DNA of 37,630 nt from Candidatus Tectimicrobiota bacterium (GCA_016193065.1 JACPSX010000032.1:1-37630), one strand, 5' to 3'; shown: positions 7,708 to 15,347, numbered from the stretch's first letter. Made by a program: numbers and translations. The notes: generated by a model not told the origin, from the sequence alone.

Positions 7708-7736
7708 CTAGAAGACAAAGAGGCGTTGAAGGTGTA

Positions 7737-7752
7737 GGGTCTGTGTAGACCC
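7737..7752 (+). promoter_or_regulatory. Hairpin in the rpsP leader
   Basis: GGGTCT-GTGT-AGACCC is a perfect 6-bp stem with a tetraloop, 39 nt before the rpsP start codon. A further GAGACCC at 7760-7766 could compete for the left arm, so two alternative folds exist. It has no T-run, so it is more likely RNA processing or translational control than termination. Function not known. Confidence 0.45.
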
Positions 7753-7790
7753 GGAGCCGAGACCCAAGGTTTTTGGAAGGAGGTGGAGAC

Positions 7791-8042
7791 GTGCCAGTAA
7801 CGATCCGTTTGCAGCGAATGGGCGCCAACAAGAAGCCGTATTATCGGGTGGTCGTCGCGGACAGCCGGTTTCCCCGGGATGGTCGCAGTATTGAGACCAT
7901 CGGTACCTACGATCCGAAGCGGGCCAACAACCCGGTGACCATCCAGACCGAGCGGGCAGTCGAGTGGATCCGGCAAGGGGCTCAGGTAACCGAGACCGTC
8001 CGCAGCCTGCTAAAGCAGGCAAAAGTTCCGGGGATATCATAA
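7791..8042 (+). CDS. rpsP: 30S ribosomal protein S16
   Basis: 83-residue small-subunit protein bS16, needed for 30S assembly. Start is GTG (7791) with AGGAGGTGG 6 nt upstream, giving the canonical [22 protein letters not shown]; an upstream ATG at 7773 only adds the ribosome-binding site as codons. The central [10 protein letters not shown] and the C-terminal [15 protein letters not shown] are family signatures, and the length is normal. It is followed 112 bp later by khpA, the conserved partner in this operon. Confidence 0.98.
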   Translation: MPVTIRLQRMGANKKPYYRVVVADSRFPRDGRSIETIGTYDPKRANNPVTIQTERAVEWIRQGAQVTETVRSLLKQAKVPGIS

Positions 8043-8154
8043 GGTCGAGACCCGTCCCAGTTCGAGCGGACCTGGAGGGGGAGATGTTCCCGTTCCTGGC
8101 GTCAAAAGGAGGCAGTTTGGAGAGGTTCCATTGCTTTCCGCGGAGGGACGAGCG

Positions 8155-8385
8155 ATGAAGGAATTGATCCTGTACATTGCCAGGGCGCTGGTGGACAACC
8201 CCGAGGAAGTAAGCGTGATGGAAGTGGAAGGCGAGAAGACGACCGTCATCGAACTGCGAGTTGCCCAGGAGGATTTGGGAAAGGTCATAGGCCGCCAAGG
8301 GAGAACGGCGCGGGCCATGCGGACCATCCTCAATGCCGCTGCCACCAAGTTGAGGAAGAGAGCGGTGTTGGAGATTCTGGAATAG
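8155..8385 (+). CDS. khpA: KH-domain RNA-binding protein KhpA (YlqC family)
   Basis: 76-residue protein consisting of a single KH domain. The GxxG-type RNA-binding loop is visible as [16 protein letters not shown] (about residues 44-59), after the N-terminal [16 protein letters not shown] helix typical of the family. Start ATG 8155 follows GGAGGG by about 8 nt. In Gram-positive bacteria KhpA partners KhpB in RNA binding. Here its place between rpsP and rimM is the widely conserved arrangement and suggests a role with the ribosome or small RNAs (inference). Confidence 0.95.
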   Translation: MKELILYIARALVDNPEEVSVMEVEGEKTTVIELRVAQEDLGKVIGRQGRTARAMRTILNAAATKLRKRAVLEILE

Positions 8386-8394
8386 GAGGCAAGA

Positions 8395-8946
8395 GTGCCC
8401 GAACTGGCGGGGAATCTCCGGAGGCCAGCCCTCTCCGGCGGCAGGGTGGCCGTCGGGAAGGTCACACGGCCCCATGGCCTGCGGGGAGACGTTCATGTGC
8501 TCCCCTATGCAGAGAACTTAATGGACTTGCTGCCGATGGAAGAGTTTTTTTTGGAACCGGAGGGCGGCCGGTGCCTGACCATACAGGAGGCCCGCGGGCG
8601 GGCCTCGCACTTGGTCGTCCATTTTCGGGACATTGACAGCCTGGAGCAAACCCGCCCTCTCCTCCAGCAGGAGCTGTGGGCGGAGAGACAGTCCTTCGCA
8701 GCGCTGCCGCCGGGGGATTACTACTGGTTCGAGATTGAGGGACTTGCGGTGCACACGGTGGAGGGCGAATTTCTGGGCACTGTACAGCAAATTCTGGCCA
8801 CCGGAAGTAACGACGTTTACGTTGTGCAGGGAGAGCGCGGAGAAATTCTGGTGCCGGCGATCCGGGGATTCATTCACGCGATTGACCTGGAAGCCGGGAT
8901 CCTGACCATCCGAAATCTCCCGGGGTTACTGGATTATGTGGATTGA
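8395..8946 (+). CDS. rimM: Ribosome maturation factor RimM
   Basis: 183-residue 16S rRNA processing factor acting in late 30S assembly around S19 and the head domain. N-terminal RimM barrel (VAVGKVTRPHGLRGDVHVLPY, about residues 18-38) and the C-terminal PRC-barrel-like part (DYYWFEIEGLAVHTVEGEFL, GSNDVYVVQGERGEILVPAI, about 108-165). The GTG start has AGGAGG 6 nt before it. The last 11 bp overlap trmD, which suggests translational coupling. It has about 15 residues more than many RimM proteins, at the N-terminus. Confidence 0.97.
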   Translation: MPELAGNLRRPALSGGRVAVGKVTRPHGLRGDVHVLPYAENLMDLLPMEEFFLEPEGGRCLTIQEARGRASHLVVHFRDIDSLEQTRPLLQQELWAERQSFAALPPGDYYWFEIEGLAVHTVEGEFLGTVQQILATGSNDVYVVQGERGEILVPAIRGFIHAIDLEAGILTIRNLPGLLDYVD

Positions 8947-9763
8947 CGTCCTCACGCTCTTTCCGGAGATCCTGCAGTCCCCTTTGAACGCGAGTCTTCT
9001 GCGCAAGGCTCAGGAACGGGGGGCCGTCCGTTTCGCGATCCACAACCTGCGCGACTATGCTCTCGATCGTCACCGGACCACGGACGATTCTCCCTTTGGA
9101 GGGGGGGCCGGAATGGTTCTCAAGCCGGAGCCCATTGCCCGGGCTCTGGAAGCAGTCCGCGCCCCGGGTACCCGGCTTCCGGGTGCACCCAGGGTACCCG
9201 AGGGGGAGCGGGGGCGGGTCATCCTGCTCTGCCCTCAGGGCCGGCAGCTCAACCAGAAAATCGTCCGGGAACTGGCCGCTGAAAGCCGGCTGATTCTGGT
9301 CTGCGGCCACTATGAGGGAGTGGATGAACGCATCCGGTTGCACTATGTGGACGACGAGATCTCGATTGGGGACTACATCCTGACCGGGGGAGAGTTACCC
9401 GCCCTGGTCCTTCTGGACGCAGTGGTCCGGCTGCTTCCCGGGGCCCTGGGGAATCCCTGTTCGGCCGCTGACGAATCGTTTGGCGGGGGGGGGCTCGATT
9501 ACCCCCACTATACCCGGCCCCGGAAATTTGGCGACAAACGGGTGCCGGACGTTCTCCTTTCGGGCGATCACCGGGAAATTGCGCGCTGGAGGCGCAAGGA
9601 AGCGTTGCGCCGGACCCGGGAAAAGCGGCCCGATTTGCTGGATCCCGGTGCGCTGACACCGGAGGACCGCACGATCCTGGAAGAGATCGAGCGGGAGGAC
9701 CTGTTAAGAACTTCCTCGCCGGACGGTCGCGCCGTGGAGCCCTCCGCAGCGCGACAAAAATGA
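8936..9763 (+). CDS. trmD: tRNA (guanine-37-N1)-methyltransferase TrmD
   Basis: 275-residue SPOUT-class methyltransferase that makes m1G37 in tRNAs reading CNN codons and so prevents +1 frameshifting. Motifs: WIDVLTLFPEI at the start, DDSPFGGGAGMVLKPEP, the trefoil-knot SAM site (VILLCPQGRQLNQ, LVCGHYEGVDERI, ISIGDYILTGGELPAL) and the C-terminal tRNA part (YPHYTRPRKFGDKRVPDVLLSGDH). The start ATG overlaps rimM. It is longer than the usual ~245-255 residues. Part of the excess is APGTRLPGAPRVPEGE, inserted between the GGGAGM helix and the VILL strand and encoded by palindromic repeat DNA (9163-9200). The knot residues look intact, so activity is likely. Confidence 0.97.
   Translation: MWIDVLTLFPEILQSPLNASLLRKAQERGAVRFAIHNLRDYALDRHRTTDDSPFGGGAGMVLKPEPIARALEAVRAPGTRLPGAPRVPEGERGRVILLCPQGRQLNQKIVRELAAESRLILVCGHYEGVDERIRLHYVDDEISIGDYILTGGELPALVLLDAVVRLLPGALGNPCSAADESFGGGGLDYPHYTRPRKFGDKRVPDVLLSGDHREIARWRRKEALRRTREKRPDLLDPGALTPEDRTILEEIEREDLLRTSSPDGRAVEPSAARQK
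9163..9200. repeat. Palindromic repeat unit inside trmD
   Basis: The 38 bp CCCGGGTACCCGGCTTCC... to ...AGGGTACCCG contain two GGGTACCC palindromes and a GGGTGCACCC palindrome. The pattern closely resembles the cgggtacccggcaaag units of the array at 11961-12050 and the hairpins at 26787-26820. It preserves the trmD frame and adds a Pro/Gly/Arg-rich loop absent from typical TrmD. Confidence 0.6.
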
Positions 9764-10368
9764 GTCGATTCTTTTCCGACGTTTTTCTAGCCCTGGTTCA
9801 CTATCCGGTTACCAACAAGCGGGGTGAAGTGGTCGTCACGGCCCTCACCACTCTTGACCTGCACGATATTTCCAGAGCTGCGGTCACTTACGGGGTGCGC
9901 GGGTTTTATGTGGTGACCCCTCTGGATGCTCACAAGGAACTGGCGGCGCGGATGTGGCGCCATTGGACCGAAGGCTACGGTTCGACCTATAATCCCTTGC
10001 GGGGGGAAGCCCTGCGCAATTCCCGGGTCGTTGATACTGTAGCAGACGCCGTCGCGGCTGCGACCCGGGAGGCGGGCAGACCTCCGGTCGTTGTGGCCAC
10101 GACGGCTCGGGATGTTTCGAGGCCGCGGCTCTCTTACGAGGTGCTGCGCCGGCAGTTGCAGGAATCCGGGGGCGCCTATCTTCTCCTGTTCGGAACCGGC
10201 TGGGGTCTGGCGGAGGAGATCCTCTTAAAAGCAGACCAGGTGCTGGATCCGATATACGGCCCGACCCCGTACAATCACCTTTCGGTGCGCAGCGCCGTTG
10301 CCATCACCCTGGACCGCCTTCTCGGATTGCGAGGAGGGGAAGAGAATTTTCGGCAGGGCACAGAGTGA
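9760..10368 (+). CDS. SPOUT-like RNA methyltransferase of the trmD-rplS operon
   Basis: 202-residue protein of the RNA-methyltransferase family (Pfam-type RNA_Me_trans / DUF2168 'tRNA methyltransferase') that regularly sits between trmD and rplS in Deltaproteobacteria and relatives. N-terminal FLALVHYPVTNKRGEVVVTALT and DLHDISRAAVTYGVRGFYVVTPLD resemble the knotted alpha/beta MTase N-half. YLLLFGTGWGLAEEIL and LDPIYGPTPYNHLSVRSAVAITLDRLLG match the SAM-binding knot of SPOUT enzymes. Its RNA target is not established from sequence. The start ATG overlaps the trmD stop by 4 bp (ATGA), giving tight coupling. Confidence 0.85.
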   Translation: MSRFFSDVFLALVHYPVTNKRGEVVVTALTTLDLHDISRAAVTYGVRGFYVVTPLDAHKELAARMWRHWTEGYGSTYNPLRGEALRNSRVVDTVADAVAAATREAGRPPVVVATTARDVSRPRLSYEVLRRQLQESGGAYLLLFGTGWGLAEEILLKADQVLDPIYGPTPYNHLSVRSAVAITLDRLLGLRGGEENFRQGTE

Positions 10369-10393
10369 CTCCGGTTCTCTGCCGTGCTATACT
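10365..10393 (+). promoter_or_regulatory. Putative promoter for rplS
   Basis: GTGACT (10365-10370) and TATACT (10388-10393) with 17-bp spacing, overlapping the stop codon of the upstream methyltransferase. The following 130-bp leader to rplS has some self-complementarity (GGGCGTT... and gagggcgtgg), but I could not assign a known L19 leader. Confidence 0.5.
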
Positions 10394-10522
10394 ACTCCCC
10401 CGTGTCGGGCAGGGACCCAAGAATACAGCCCAGCGAACACGCAATCCTACGCTCCCGCAGAAGGGCGTTGTCCTATTGATGAGGGCGTGGCTTAAGAATT
10501 TTCAGTAGAGGAGAAATATTCC

Positions 10523-10909
10523 ATGGGTGGGGTGGAGATCGTCGCGGCCGAGCAGGTAAAGCAGCGAGTGCCCTCCTTTCGAATCGGGGACCAGGTGAAA
10601 GTTCACCTCCGCATCAGCGAGGGGGAAAAAGACCGGATTCAGGTGTTTGAGGGGGTTGTCATTTCCCGTCGCGGTGAGGGCGTCAACGAGAGTTTTACCG
10701 TGCGGAAAATTTCCTATGGGATCGGGGTCGAGCGGATTTTTCCCTTGCACTCGCCCCGGGTGGAGAAAATCGAAGTGGTCCGGCAGGGCAAGGTGCGGCG
10801 GGCCAAGCTCTACTACTTGAGGCAGAGGGTGGGGCAGAAGGCCCGGATCAAGGAGAAGGGGGTCAGAGAATCCTCGGGGGCCGGGAAAAAGGGAGCCGGA
10901 AAGGCTTAG
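10523..10909 (+). CDS. rplS: 50S ribosomal protein L19
   Basis: 128-residue bL19 at the 30S-50S interface. Signatures: [65 protein letters not shown] and [21 protein letters not shown] lysine/glycine-rich tail ([12 protein letters not shown]) extends past the usual ~115 residues. Start ATG 10523 follows GAGGAG by 9 nt. Upstream is a 154-bp leader with its own likely promoter, so L19 may be transcribed both from the ffh/rpsP side and independently. Confidence 0.98.
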   Translation: MGGVEIVAAEQVKQRVPSFRIGDQVKVHLRISEGEKDRIQVFEGVVISRRGEGVNESFTVRKISYGIGVERIFPLHSPRVEKIEVVRQGKVRRAKLYYLRQRVGQKARIKEKGVRESSGAGKKGAGKA

Positions 10910-10917
10910 CTGACGGT

Positions 10918-11544
10918 ATGGATTGGTGGGCCCGGGAACAGGCCGCCCGCGCTGCCGGATTCATTCGGATTGCCGGTGTGGATGAGGCCGGAAGGGGTCC
11001 CCTGGCGGGACCTGTGGTGGCCGCGGCGGTCCATTTTCCAGTACCGGTTCCTATCCCCGACCTGAATGACTCCAAGAAGCTGAAGCCAGCGGCCCGGGAA
11101 GCCCTTTACGAGCGGATCACTACCTGCGGGGCGAAGTGGGGCCTGGGCATCGTTGCCGCGCCGGAGATCGACCGGATCAACATCCGGCAAGCAACGCTGA
11201 GAGCCATGTGCGAAGCGGTGGCTGGCCTCGAATTCCCTCCGGATCTGATCCTGGTGGACGGCCTCGACCGTCTGCCCCTTCCTACGGCCCAGGAAACCCT
11301 GATTGGTGGCGACGCCTGTTGTGCTTCCATTGCAGCGGCCTCGATTCTGGCCAAGGTAACCCGGGACCGTCTGATGGACGAGTTCGAATTGAAATTTCCC
11401 CAGTATGGCTTCTCCCTTCATAAGGGTTATCCCACCCGTCTTCACCTGGACCGTCTTAAGTTATACGGGCCTTGTCCTATCCACCGGCGGACGTTCCGCG
11501 GCGTGTCGGAGCTTCCCCTTGCGAAAAAAGCTTTCAGGTCTTAA
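10918..11544 (+). CDS. rnhB: Ribonuclease HII
   Basis: 208-residue endonuclease that removes ribonucleotides from DNA and RNA-DNA hybrids. Catalytic acidic motif IAGVDEAGRGPLAGPVVAAA (first Asp-Glu about residues 20-21) is followed by LNDSKKLKPAAREALYERI, the second acidic centre LILVDGLDRLP and SIAAASILAKVTRDRLMDE (conserved SIAAASI.AK), then FSLHKGYPTRLHLDRLKLYGPCPIHRRTF. No strong ribosome site precedes the ATG 8 bp after rplS, which suggests coupling. It overlaps the chosen yraN start by 26 bp. Confidence 0.97.
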   Translation: MDWWAREQAARAAGFIRIAGVDEAGRGPLAGPVVAAAVHFPVPVPIPDLNDSKKLKPAAREALYERITTCGAKWGLGIVAAPEIDRINIRQATLRAMCEAVAGLEFPPDLILVDGLDRLPLPTAQETLIGGDACCASIAAASILAKVTRDRLMDEFELKFPQYGFSLHKGYPTRLHLDRLKLYGPCPIHRRTFRGVSELPLAKKAFRS

Positions 11545-11950
11545 ATCCCCAGCCTCCGCGGGCTCCCTCCCTGGTGGATCCGGGACCGCACTGGGACCTG
11601 CCGGTGAAGCAGTGGCTGTGGCTGCGCTGGCTCGCCGGGGTTATCGAATTGTGGAGCGCAACTATCGCTGCCGTTGGGGGGAAATCGATATTATCGCCCG
11701 GGATGGAGAGACCCTCGTCTTTGTCGAGGTCAAAGCGAAACGTTCGGGCGATTTCCTGCCGCCCACGTTTGCGGTAACGTCCCGCAAGCAGAGAACCCTG
11801 GTCAAGGTGGCCACGGATTACTTGATCCGAAAAAAACTGTTTCAGACCCCCTGCCGCTTCGATGTGGTCTCGGTCATCTGGCCCGCCGGGGGGGAGCCCA
11901 AATGGGAGATCATCGCCGGCGCTTTTGAGGCGGACCCGGATCTGGTCTAG
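11519..11950 (+). CDS. yraN: YraN/UPF0102-family predicted endonuclease
   Basis: Restriction-endonuclease-like fold protein. GEAVAVAALARRGYRIVERN, then YRCRWGEIDIIARDGETLVFVEVKAKR, contains the conserved E..A...L...G, GEIDLI and FVEVK motifs (PD-(D/E)xK core). The biological role is unclear; it is often next to rnhB, as here. No ATG or GTG lies in a sensible place. I chose TTG 11519 because GGAG lies 7 nt upstream, which gives 143 residues (family usually ~120) and a 26-bp overlap with rnhB. CTG 11591, right before GPAGEAV, is an alternative; the ATG at 11405 would overlap rnhB by 140 bp. The stop is followed by the palindromic array. Confidence 0.9.
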   Translation: MRKKLSGLKSPASAGSLPGGSGTALGPAGEAVAVAALARRGYRIVERNYRCRWGEIDIIARDGETLVFVEVKAKRSGDFLPPTFAVTSRKQRTLVKVATDYLIRKKLFQTPCRFDVVSVIWPAGGEPKWEIIAGAFEADPDLV

Positions 11951-11960
11951 CCGTAGGGAC

Positions 11961-12050
11961 GGGACACCCGCAAAGCGGGTACCCGGCAAAGCGGGTACCC
12001 GGCAAGGCGGGTACCCGGCAAAGCGCGGGTACCCACGAAGTGGGTGCGGC
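11961..12050. repeat. Tandem palindromic hairpin array between convergent genes
   Basis: Three exact or near-exact 16-bp units cgggtacccggcaaag (11976, 11992, 12008) are flanked by diverged units (11961-11975 and 12024-12050). Each contains the palindrome CGGGTACCCG. The array lies 11 bp past the yraN stop and ends at the stop codon of the convergent DUF3108 gene, where it could act as a two-way transcription barrier. Its reverse complement (CCGCACCCACTTCGTGGGTACC...) reappears in reduced form at 26785-26822. It is not CRISPR: there are no unique spacers. Confidence 0.85.
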
Positions 12051-12950
12051 TCAGGAGGGGCGGGCAGGAGGAGGGTTTCGGGACTTGAGAGTGCCTTGCA
12101 CATCTCCCAAGCCGATAGCGTCTTCAACGGTTCCCACGAGGGGGATCAGATCTTCACCCAGCCACAGGCGGATCTTGCCCGTTTTGGTCTGGAAAATTTC
12201 TCGCGGGATGACCACGTAGGCGAGGAAGGCAGCGTTCACCGTTAATGCAGCTCTAGCTTTTTCTTCTCGTTCCTCGGCAGTGCTGGCCAGGTAGACGTCG
12301 AACCGGGATCTGCCCCTGCGCGGGAGCATGCGCAGCGTGTAGGCTTTTCCCTTGATCGGGGGGCCGTAGACTCCGTAACGGAAATTGTAGAAGCCTGACA
12401 GAATGTCCTCAAATTCAACGCCGGCAGGGATCGGCGTCTTTTCCTCCTGGGTCTTTTCGGAGTTTTCGTATTCCTGGAAGAGGAGGTCTCGGGTCTTGTA
12501 GTTCATGGTGTGCACGCTGTAGTAATTACTGCTGGCCACCTGGATGTCGATCTCGAACTTTTCGGAGCGCAGCTTGCGCTCGCCTTCTGCAAAGGACATG
12601 GTGGAGGTGTAGCGGTGCCGGCGGTAGCCGGACACAAACCCGACGAACCCTTCGGTGGCCGCTTCCAGCACAGCCTTGTAGGAACCGGTGGCGGGATCTT
12701 TAAGAAAGCGCAGGGTTCCCTGAGCGGCATTCTTAAACCAGAGGAAGCTGATGTCGTAGGCGAGGTTTTCACCCAGGAATCGATCGACGGAAGGATCCCG
12801 GCCGGCGACAGGACCTGGAGAGGGGATGATGCCGGGCCCCGAGGTCCCGGACCCCGTCCCGGGAGAGGTCAAGCGCCGCACGGGGGGAAAGACAAGCCAG
12901 ACCCCTGCAACGGCGGAGGCGAAAAAGCCCAGGAAGTCCCGTCTCCGCAT
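12051..12950 (-). CDS. Exported DUF3108-family protein with Tat-type signal
   Basis: 299-residue protein of unknown biochemical role. The N-terminus MRRRDFLGFFASAVAGVWL has twin arginines followed by FL and a hydrophobic stretch, resembling a twin-arginine (Tat) signal, then a Pro/Gly/Ser linker to about residue 50. From GENLAYDISFLWFKNAAQGTLRF onward it matches DUF3108, a beta-rich periplasmic domain (YSVHTMNYKTRDLLFQEYEN, FYNFRYGVYGPPIKGKAYTL, and the end KTGKIRLWLGEDLIPL). Start ATG 12950 has GGAGG 7 nt upstream, and a strong promoter lies at 12975-13004. It is transcribed divergently from fur; whether Fur controls it is not evident. Confidence 0.82.
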   Translation of the reverse strand: MRRRDFLGFFASAVAGVWLVFPPVRRLTSPGTGSGTSGPGIIPSPGPVAGRDPSVDRFLGENLAYDISFLWFKNAAQGTLRFLKDPATGSYKAVLEAATEGFVGFVSGYRRHRYTSTMSFAEGERKLRSEKFEIDIQVASSNYYSVHTMNYKTRDLLFQEYENSEKTQEEKTPIPAGVEFEDILSGFYNFRYGVYGPPIKGKAYTLRMLPRRGRSRFDVYLASTAEEREEKARAALTVNAAFLAYVVIPREIFQTKTGKIRLWLGEDLIPLVGTVEDAIGLGDVQGTLKSRNPPPARPS

Positions 12951-12974
12951 GCCGAACCTCCAATGAGATCTCAG

Positions 12975-13004
12975 ATTATAGAGAGTGCTGTCTCCCTATG
13001 CCAA
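12975..13004 (-). promoter_or_regulatory. Sigma-70 promoter of the DUF3108 gene
   Basis: Minus-strand TTGGCA (12999-13004) and TATAAT (12975-12980), spacer 18 bp. It lies back-to-back with the fur promoter; the two -35 boxes are 13 bp apart, so one regulator bound here could affect both. Confidence 0.68.
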
Positions 13005-13017
13005 TGGAAAATCTCTT

Positions 13018-13047
13018 TTGACACCCCCCCCGCTTCTCCTTTATACT
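13018..13047 (+). promoter_or_regulatory. Sigma-70 promoter of fur-argS
   Basis: TTGACA (13018-13023, perfect) and TATACT (13042-13047), spacer 18 bp containing a run of eight C. The transcription start should fall near 13054, 44 nt before the chosen fur start. Confidence 0.75.
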
Positions 13048-13097
13048 CGACTTGGAATTGATGGATGAGGGTCATGTCTGGTACAGGGAATCCCACG

Positions 13098-13526
13098 ATG
13101 AGCAAAGAAAGCGAGGTTTTTCGCCGCTATATCGAGCGCAACAACCTCAAGATGACCAAGCAGCGGGAGCTCATCCTGGAGACCTTCCTGTTCAGCCGCG
13201 GGCACGTGAGCGCCGAGGAACTCTACCAGACGCTGATCGAGAAGGACCCCGCTATCGGACTGGCCACCGTGTACCGCACCTTGAGCCTGCTGTGCGATGC
13301 GGGGCTGGCCCAGCAGCGTCATTTTGGCGACGGCCAGACCCGTTACGAGCACGATTTCGAGCAGGGCCACCACGATCACCTGATCTGCGTCAACTGCGGC
13401 AAGATTCAGGAATTTTTTCACCCGCATATTGAGACCCTCCTGGAGCAAGTGGTCGCCGATCACAACTTCACCATCCAGAATCACCGCGTCGAGCTCTACG
13501 GGCTGTGCCCAGATTGTCAGAAATGA
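13098..13526 (+). CDS. fur: Fur-family metal-responsive transcriptional regulator
   Basis: 142-residue winged-helix repressor of the Fur/PerR/Zur group. DNA-binding half: MTKQRELILETFLFSRGHVSAEELYQ and GLATVYRTLSLLCDAGLAQQ (recognition helix). Metal/dimer half: RYEHDFEQGHHDHLICVNCG with the HHDHLIC site, first CxxC (CVNC), and C-terminal CPDC forming the second half of a structural Zn site. The HHDHLICVNCGKIQEF wording is closest to true Fur, but PerR cannot be excluded by eye. ATG 13098 has AGGGAA 7 nt upstream; ATGs at 13074 and 13065 are in frame. argS follows after 7 bp, an unusual partner with no obvious regulatory logic. Confidence 0.93.
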   Translation: MSKESEVFRRYIERNNLKMTKQRELILETFLFSRGHVSAEELYQTLIEKDPAIGLATVYRTLSLLCDAGLAQQRHFGDGQTRYEHDFEQGHHDHLICVNCGKIQEFFHPHIETLLEQVVADHNFTIQNHRVELYGLCPDCQK

Positions 13527-13533
13527 AGGGACG

Positions 13534-15279
13534 ATGAAGGATCGTCTCCTTGAACTTCTACGTGCAGCTTTGCAGGAAGCCCTCCGAAACGGTTCTCTGA
13601 GAACCCTGAATCCCCCTCCTGTCATCCTGGAGCGGCCGCGCGATCCGGCCCACGGAGATTTTTCTACGAACCTGGCTATGCTTTTGGCTGGAGCCGAGAA
13701 AAAGAGCCCGCGAGCGGTAGCGGAGATTCTCCTTCGGCATCTGGGCGAGAAAAACTCCGGGATCATCGAGCGGACCCAAGTCGCCGGGCCCGGATTCATC
13801 AATTTCACCGTGCGCCGGGACGTCTGGATGCAGGAGTTCCGCCGCAAAGCCTTGGCCGGAACCCTGTGCGCGACCGCGAACCTGGGGCAGGGGCGCAAAA
13901 TTCAGGTGGAGTTTGTCAGCGCCAACCCCACGGGCCCCTTGCACGTGGGACACGGCCGTGGAGCGGCGGTGGGGGATGTGCTGGCGAACATCTTGAAGAA
14001 GGTGGGCTGGGACGTCTTCCGCGAGTACTACATCAATGATACGGGCAAGCAGATCGAGACTCTGGGGCGTTCTACCTACCTGCGCTACCTGGAGCTGCTC
14101 GGGCGCTCCGTGGAGTTCCCTCCTGATTGCTACCAGGGGGACTACATTGTGGAGATCGCCCGTGAGATCCGCAACCGCCACGGCGACGGGCTGGCGGACA
14201 AACCGGAATCCGAAGTCGTCCCGTTCTTCGCCAAGTTTACCGCCGACTGGATCCTAGAGGGAATCCGAAAGGACCTGGAGAATTTTGGAGTCTCGTTCGA
14301 CTGCTGGTTTTCCGAGGCGAGTCTGCACGCACGCGGGGAGGTCGAGCAGGCCTTGGAGGAGATCCGGAAGAAAGGGCTGGCCTACGAGCAGGACGGCGCA
14401 TTATGGGTGAAATCTTCCGACTTGGGTGATGAAAAGGACCGGGTGGCGGTCCGGCAGGGGGGGGAGACTACCTACTATGCGGCGGATATCGCCTACCTCC
14501 GTGACAAGTACCGCCGCGGTTTCGAGCGGATCATTGATATCTGGGGAGCCGATCACCACGGCTATGTTCCCCGCGTGAACGCGGCGGTGCAGGCGTTTGA
14601 TCATCCCCCGGAATCGTTCCACGTCCTGCTGGTGCAGTTGGTCACGTTGCGGCGCGGGCGCGAGGTGATCTCCATGTCCACCCGGTCCGGGACCTTTGTC
14701 GAGCTGGCCGAGGTCGTCCGTGAAGTGGGGACCGATGCGGCTCGTTTCTTTTTCCTCACCCGGCGCTGCGACAGCCCCCTTGACTTCGACCTGGAACTGG
14801 CCAAGCAGAAGTCCGCCGACAACCCGGTTTTTTACGTGCAGTATGCCCATGCGCGGGTGTGCAGCATCCTGAGGACGGCTGCCGAGCGCGGCCTCTTACG
14901 GCAGGGAGGGGAAACCGTATCCGCCTCTCGTGTGGAGGAAATGCTGGCGCAGCAACCTCAAGAGCTCTTCGGCGTCCTGCCGGGCGGGGCAGAGGTGGAT
15001 CTGGCGGGCCTCGAGGAAGCCGAGGAGGTGGGCCTTGTCAAAGAGATTCTGGCCTACCCGGACCTGGTGGAGGGGAGTGGGGAAACCCTGGAACCGCACC
15101 GCCTCACCTGCTACTTGCAGGAGGTGGCGGGTCTTTTTCATGGTTATTACAATCGCACCCGGGTCGTCAGCGAGGATCCCGGCAAGACGGCCTGCCGCCT
15201 GTTCCTGGTTACGGGGATCCTCCAGATCCTGCGGGACGGCCTTGCCCTGCTGGGAGTTTCAGCGCCCCGTTCCATGTGA
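13534..15279 (+). CDS. argS: Arginyl-tRNA synthetase
   Basis: 581-residue class I aminoacyl-tRNA synthetase. N-terminal additional domain (VILERPRDPAHGDFSTNLAM, GPGFINFTV), class I HIGH-type motif as HVGHGRGAAVGD (about residues 138-149), YYINDTGKQI, TTYYAADIAYLRDKY, IDIWGADHHGYVPR, the KMSKS-equivalent VISMSTRSGTF, and the C-terminal DALR-type anticodon domain (YVQYAHARVCSILR ... LFHGYYNRTRVVSED ... RLFLVTGILQILRDGLALLG). Start ATG 13534 after GAAGGG; it is close behind fur. The gap after it carries the promoter of the amino-acid operon and no SPOR gene. Confidence 0.98.
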   Translation: MKDRLLELLRAALQEALRNGSLRTLNPPPVILERPRDPAHGDFSTNLAMLLAGAEKKSPRAVAEILLRHLGEKNSGIIERTQVAGPGFINFTVRRDVWMQEFRRKALAGTLCATANLGQGRKIQVEFVSANPTGPLHVGHGRGAAVGDVLANILKKVGWDVFREYYINDTGKQIETLGRSTYLRYLELLGRSVEFPPDCYQGDYIVEIAREIRNRHGDGLADKPESEVVPFFAKFTADWILEGIRKDLENFGVSFDCWFSEASLHARGEVEQALEEIRKKGLAYEQDGALWVKSSDLGDEKDRVAVRQGGETTYYAADIAYLRDKYRRGFERIIDIWGADHHGYVPRVNAAVQAFDHPPESFHVLLVQLVTLRRGREVISMSTRSGTFVELAEVVREVGTDAARFFFLTRRCDSPLDFDLELAKQKSADNPVFYVQYAHARVCSILRTAAERGLLRQGGETVSASRVEEMLAQQPQELFGVLPGGAEVDLAGLEEAEEVGLVKEILAYPDLVEGSGETLEPHRLTCYLQEVAGLFHGYYNRTRVVSEDPGKTACRLFLVTGILQILRDGLALLGVSAPRSM

Positions 15280-15347
15280 GATGCAGTTCTTTCCGGGGAG
15301 GATCCAGCCCGCCACCCTCGCGGATGCTTCCAACGTCCTGAAATCCC

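Noticed and set aside
11961-12050. Possible CRISPR array
   Set aside because: Units are contiguous palindromes with no spacers and there are no cas genes.
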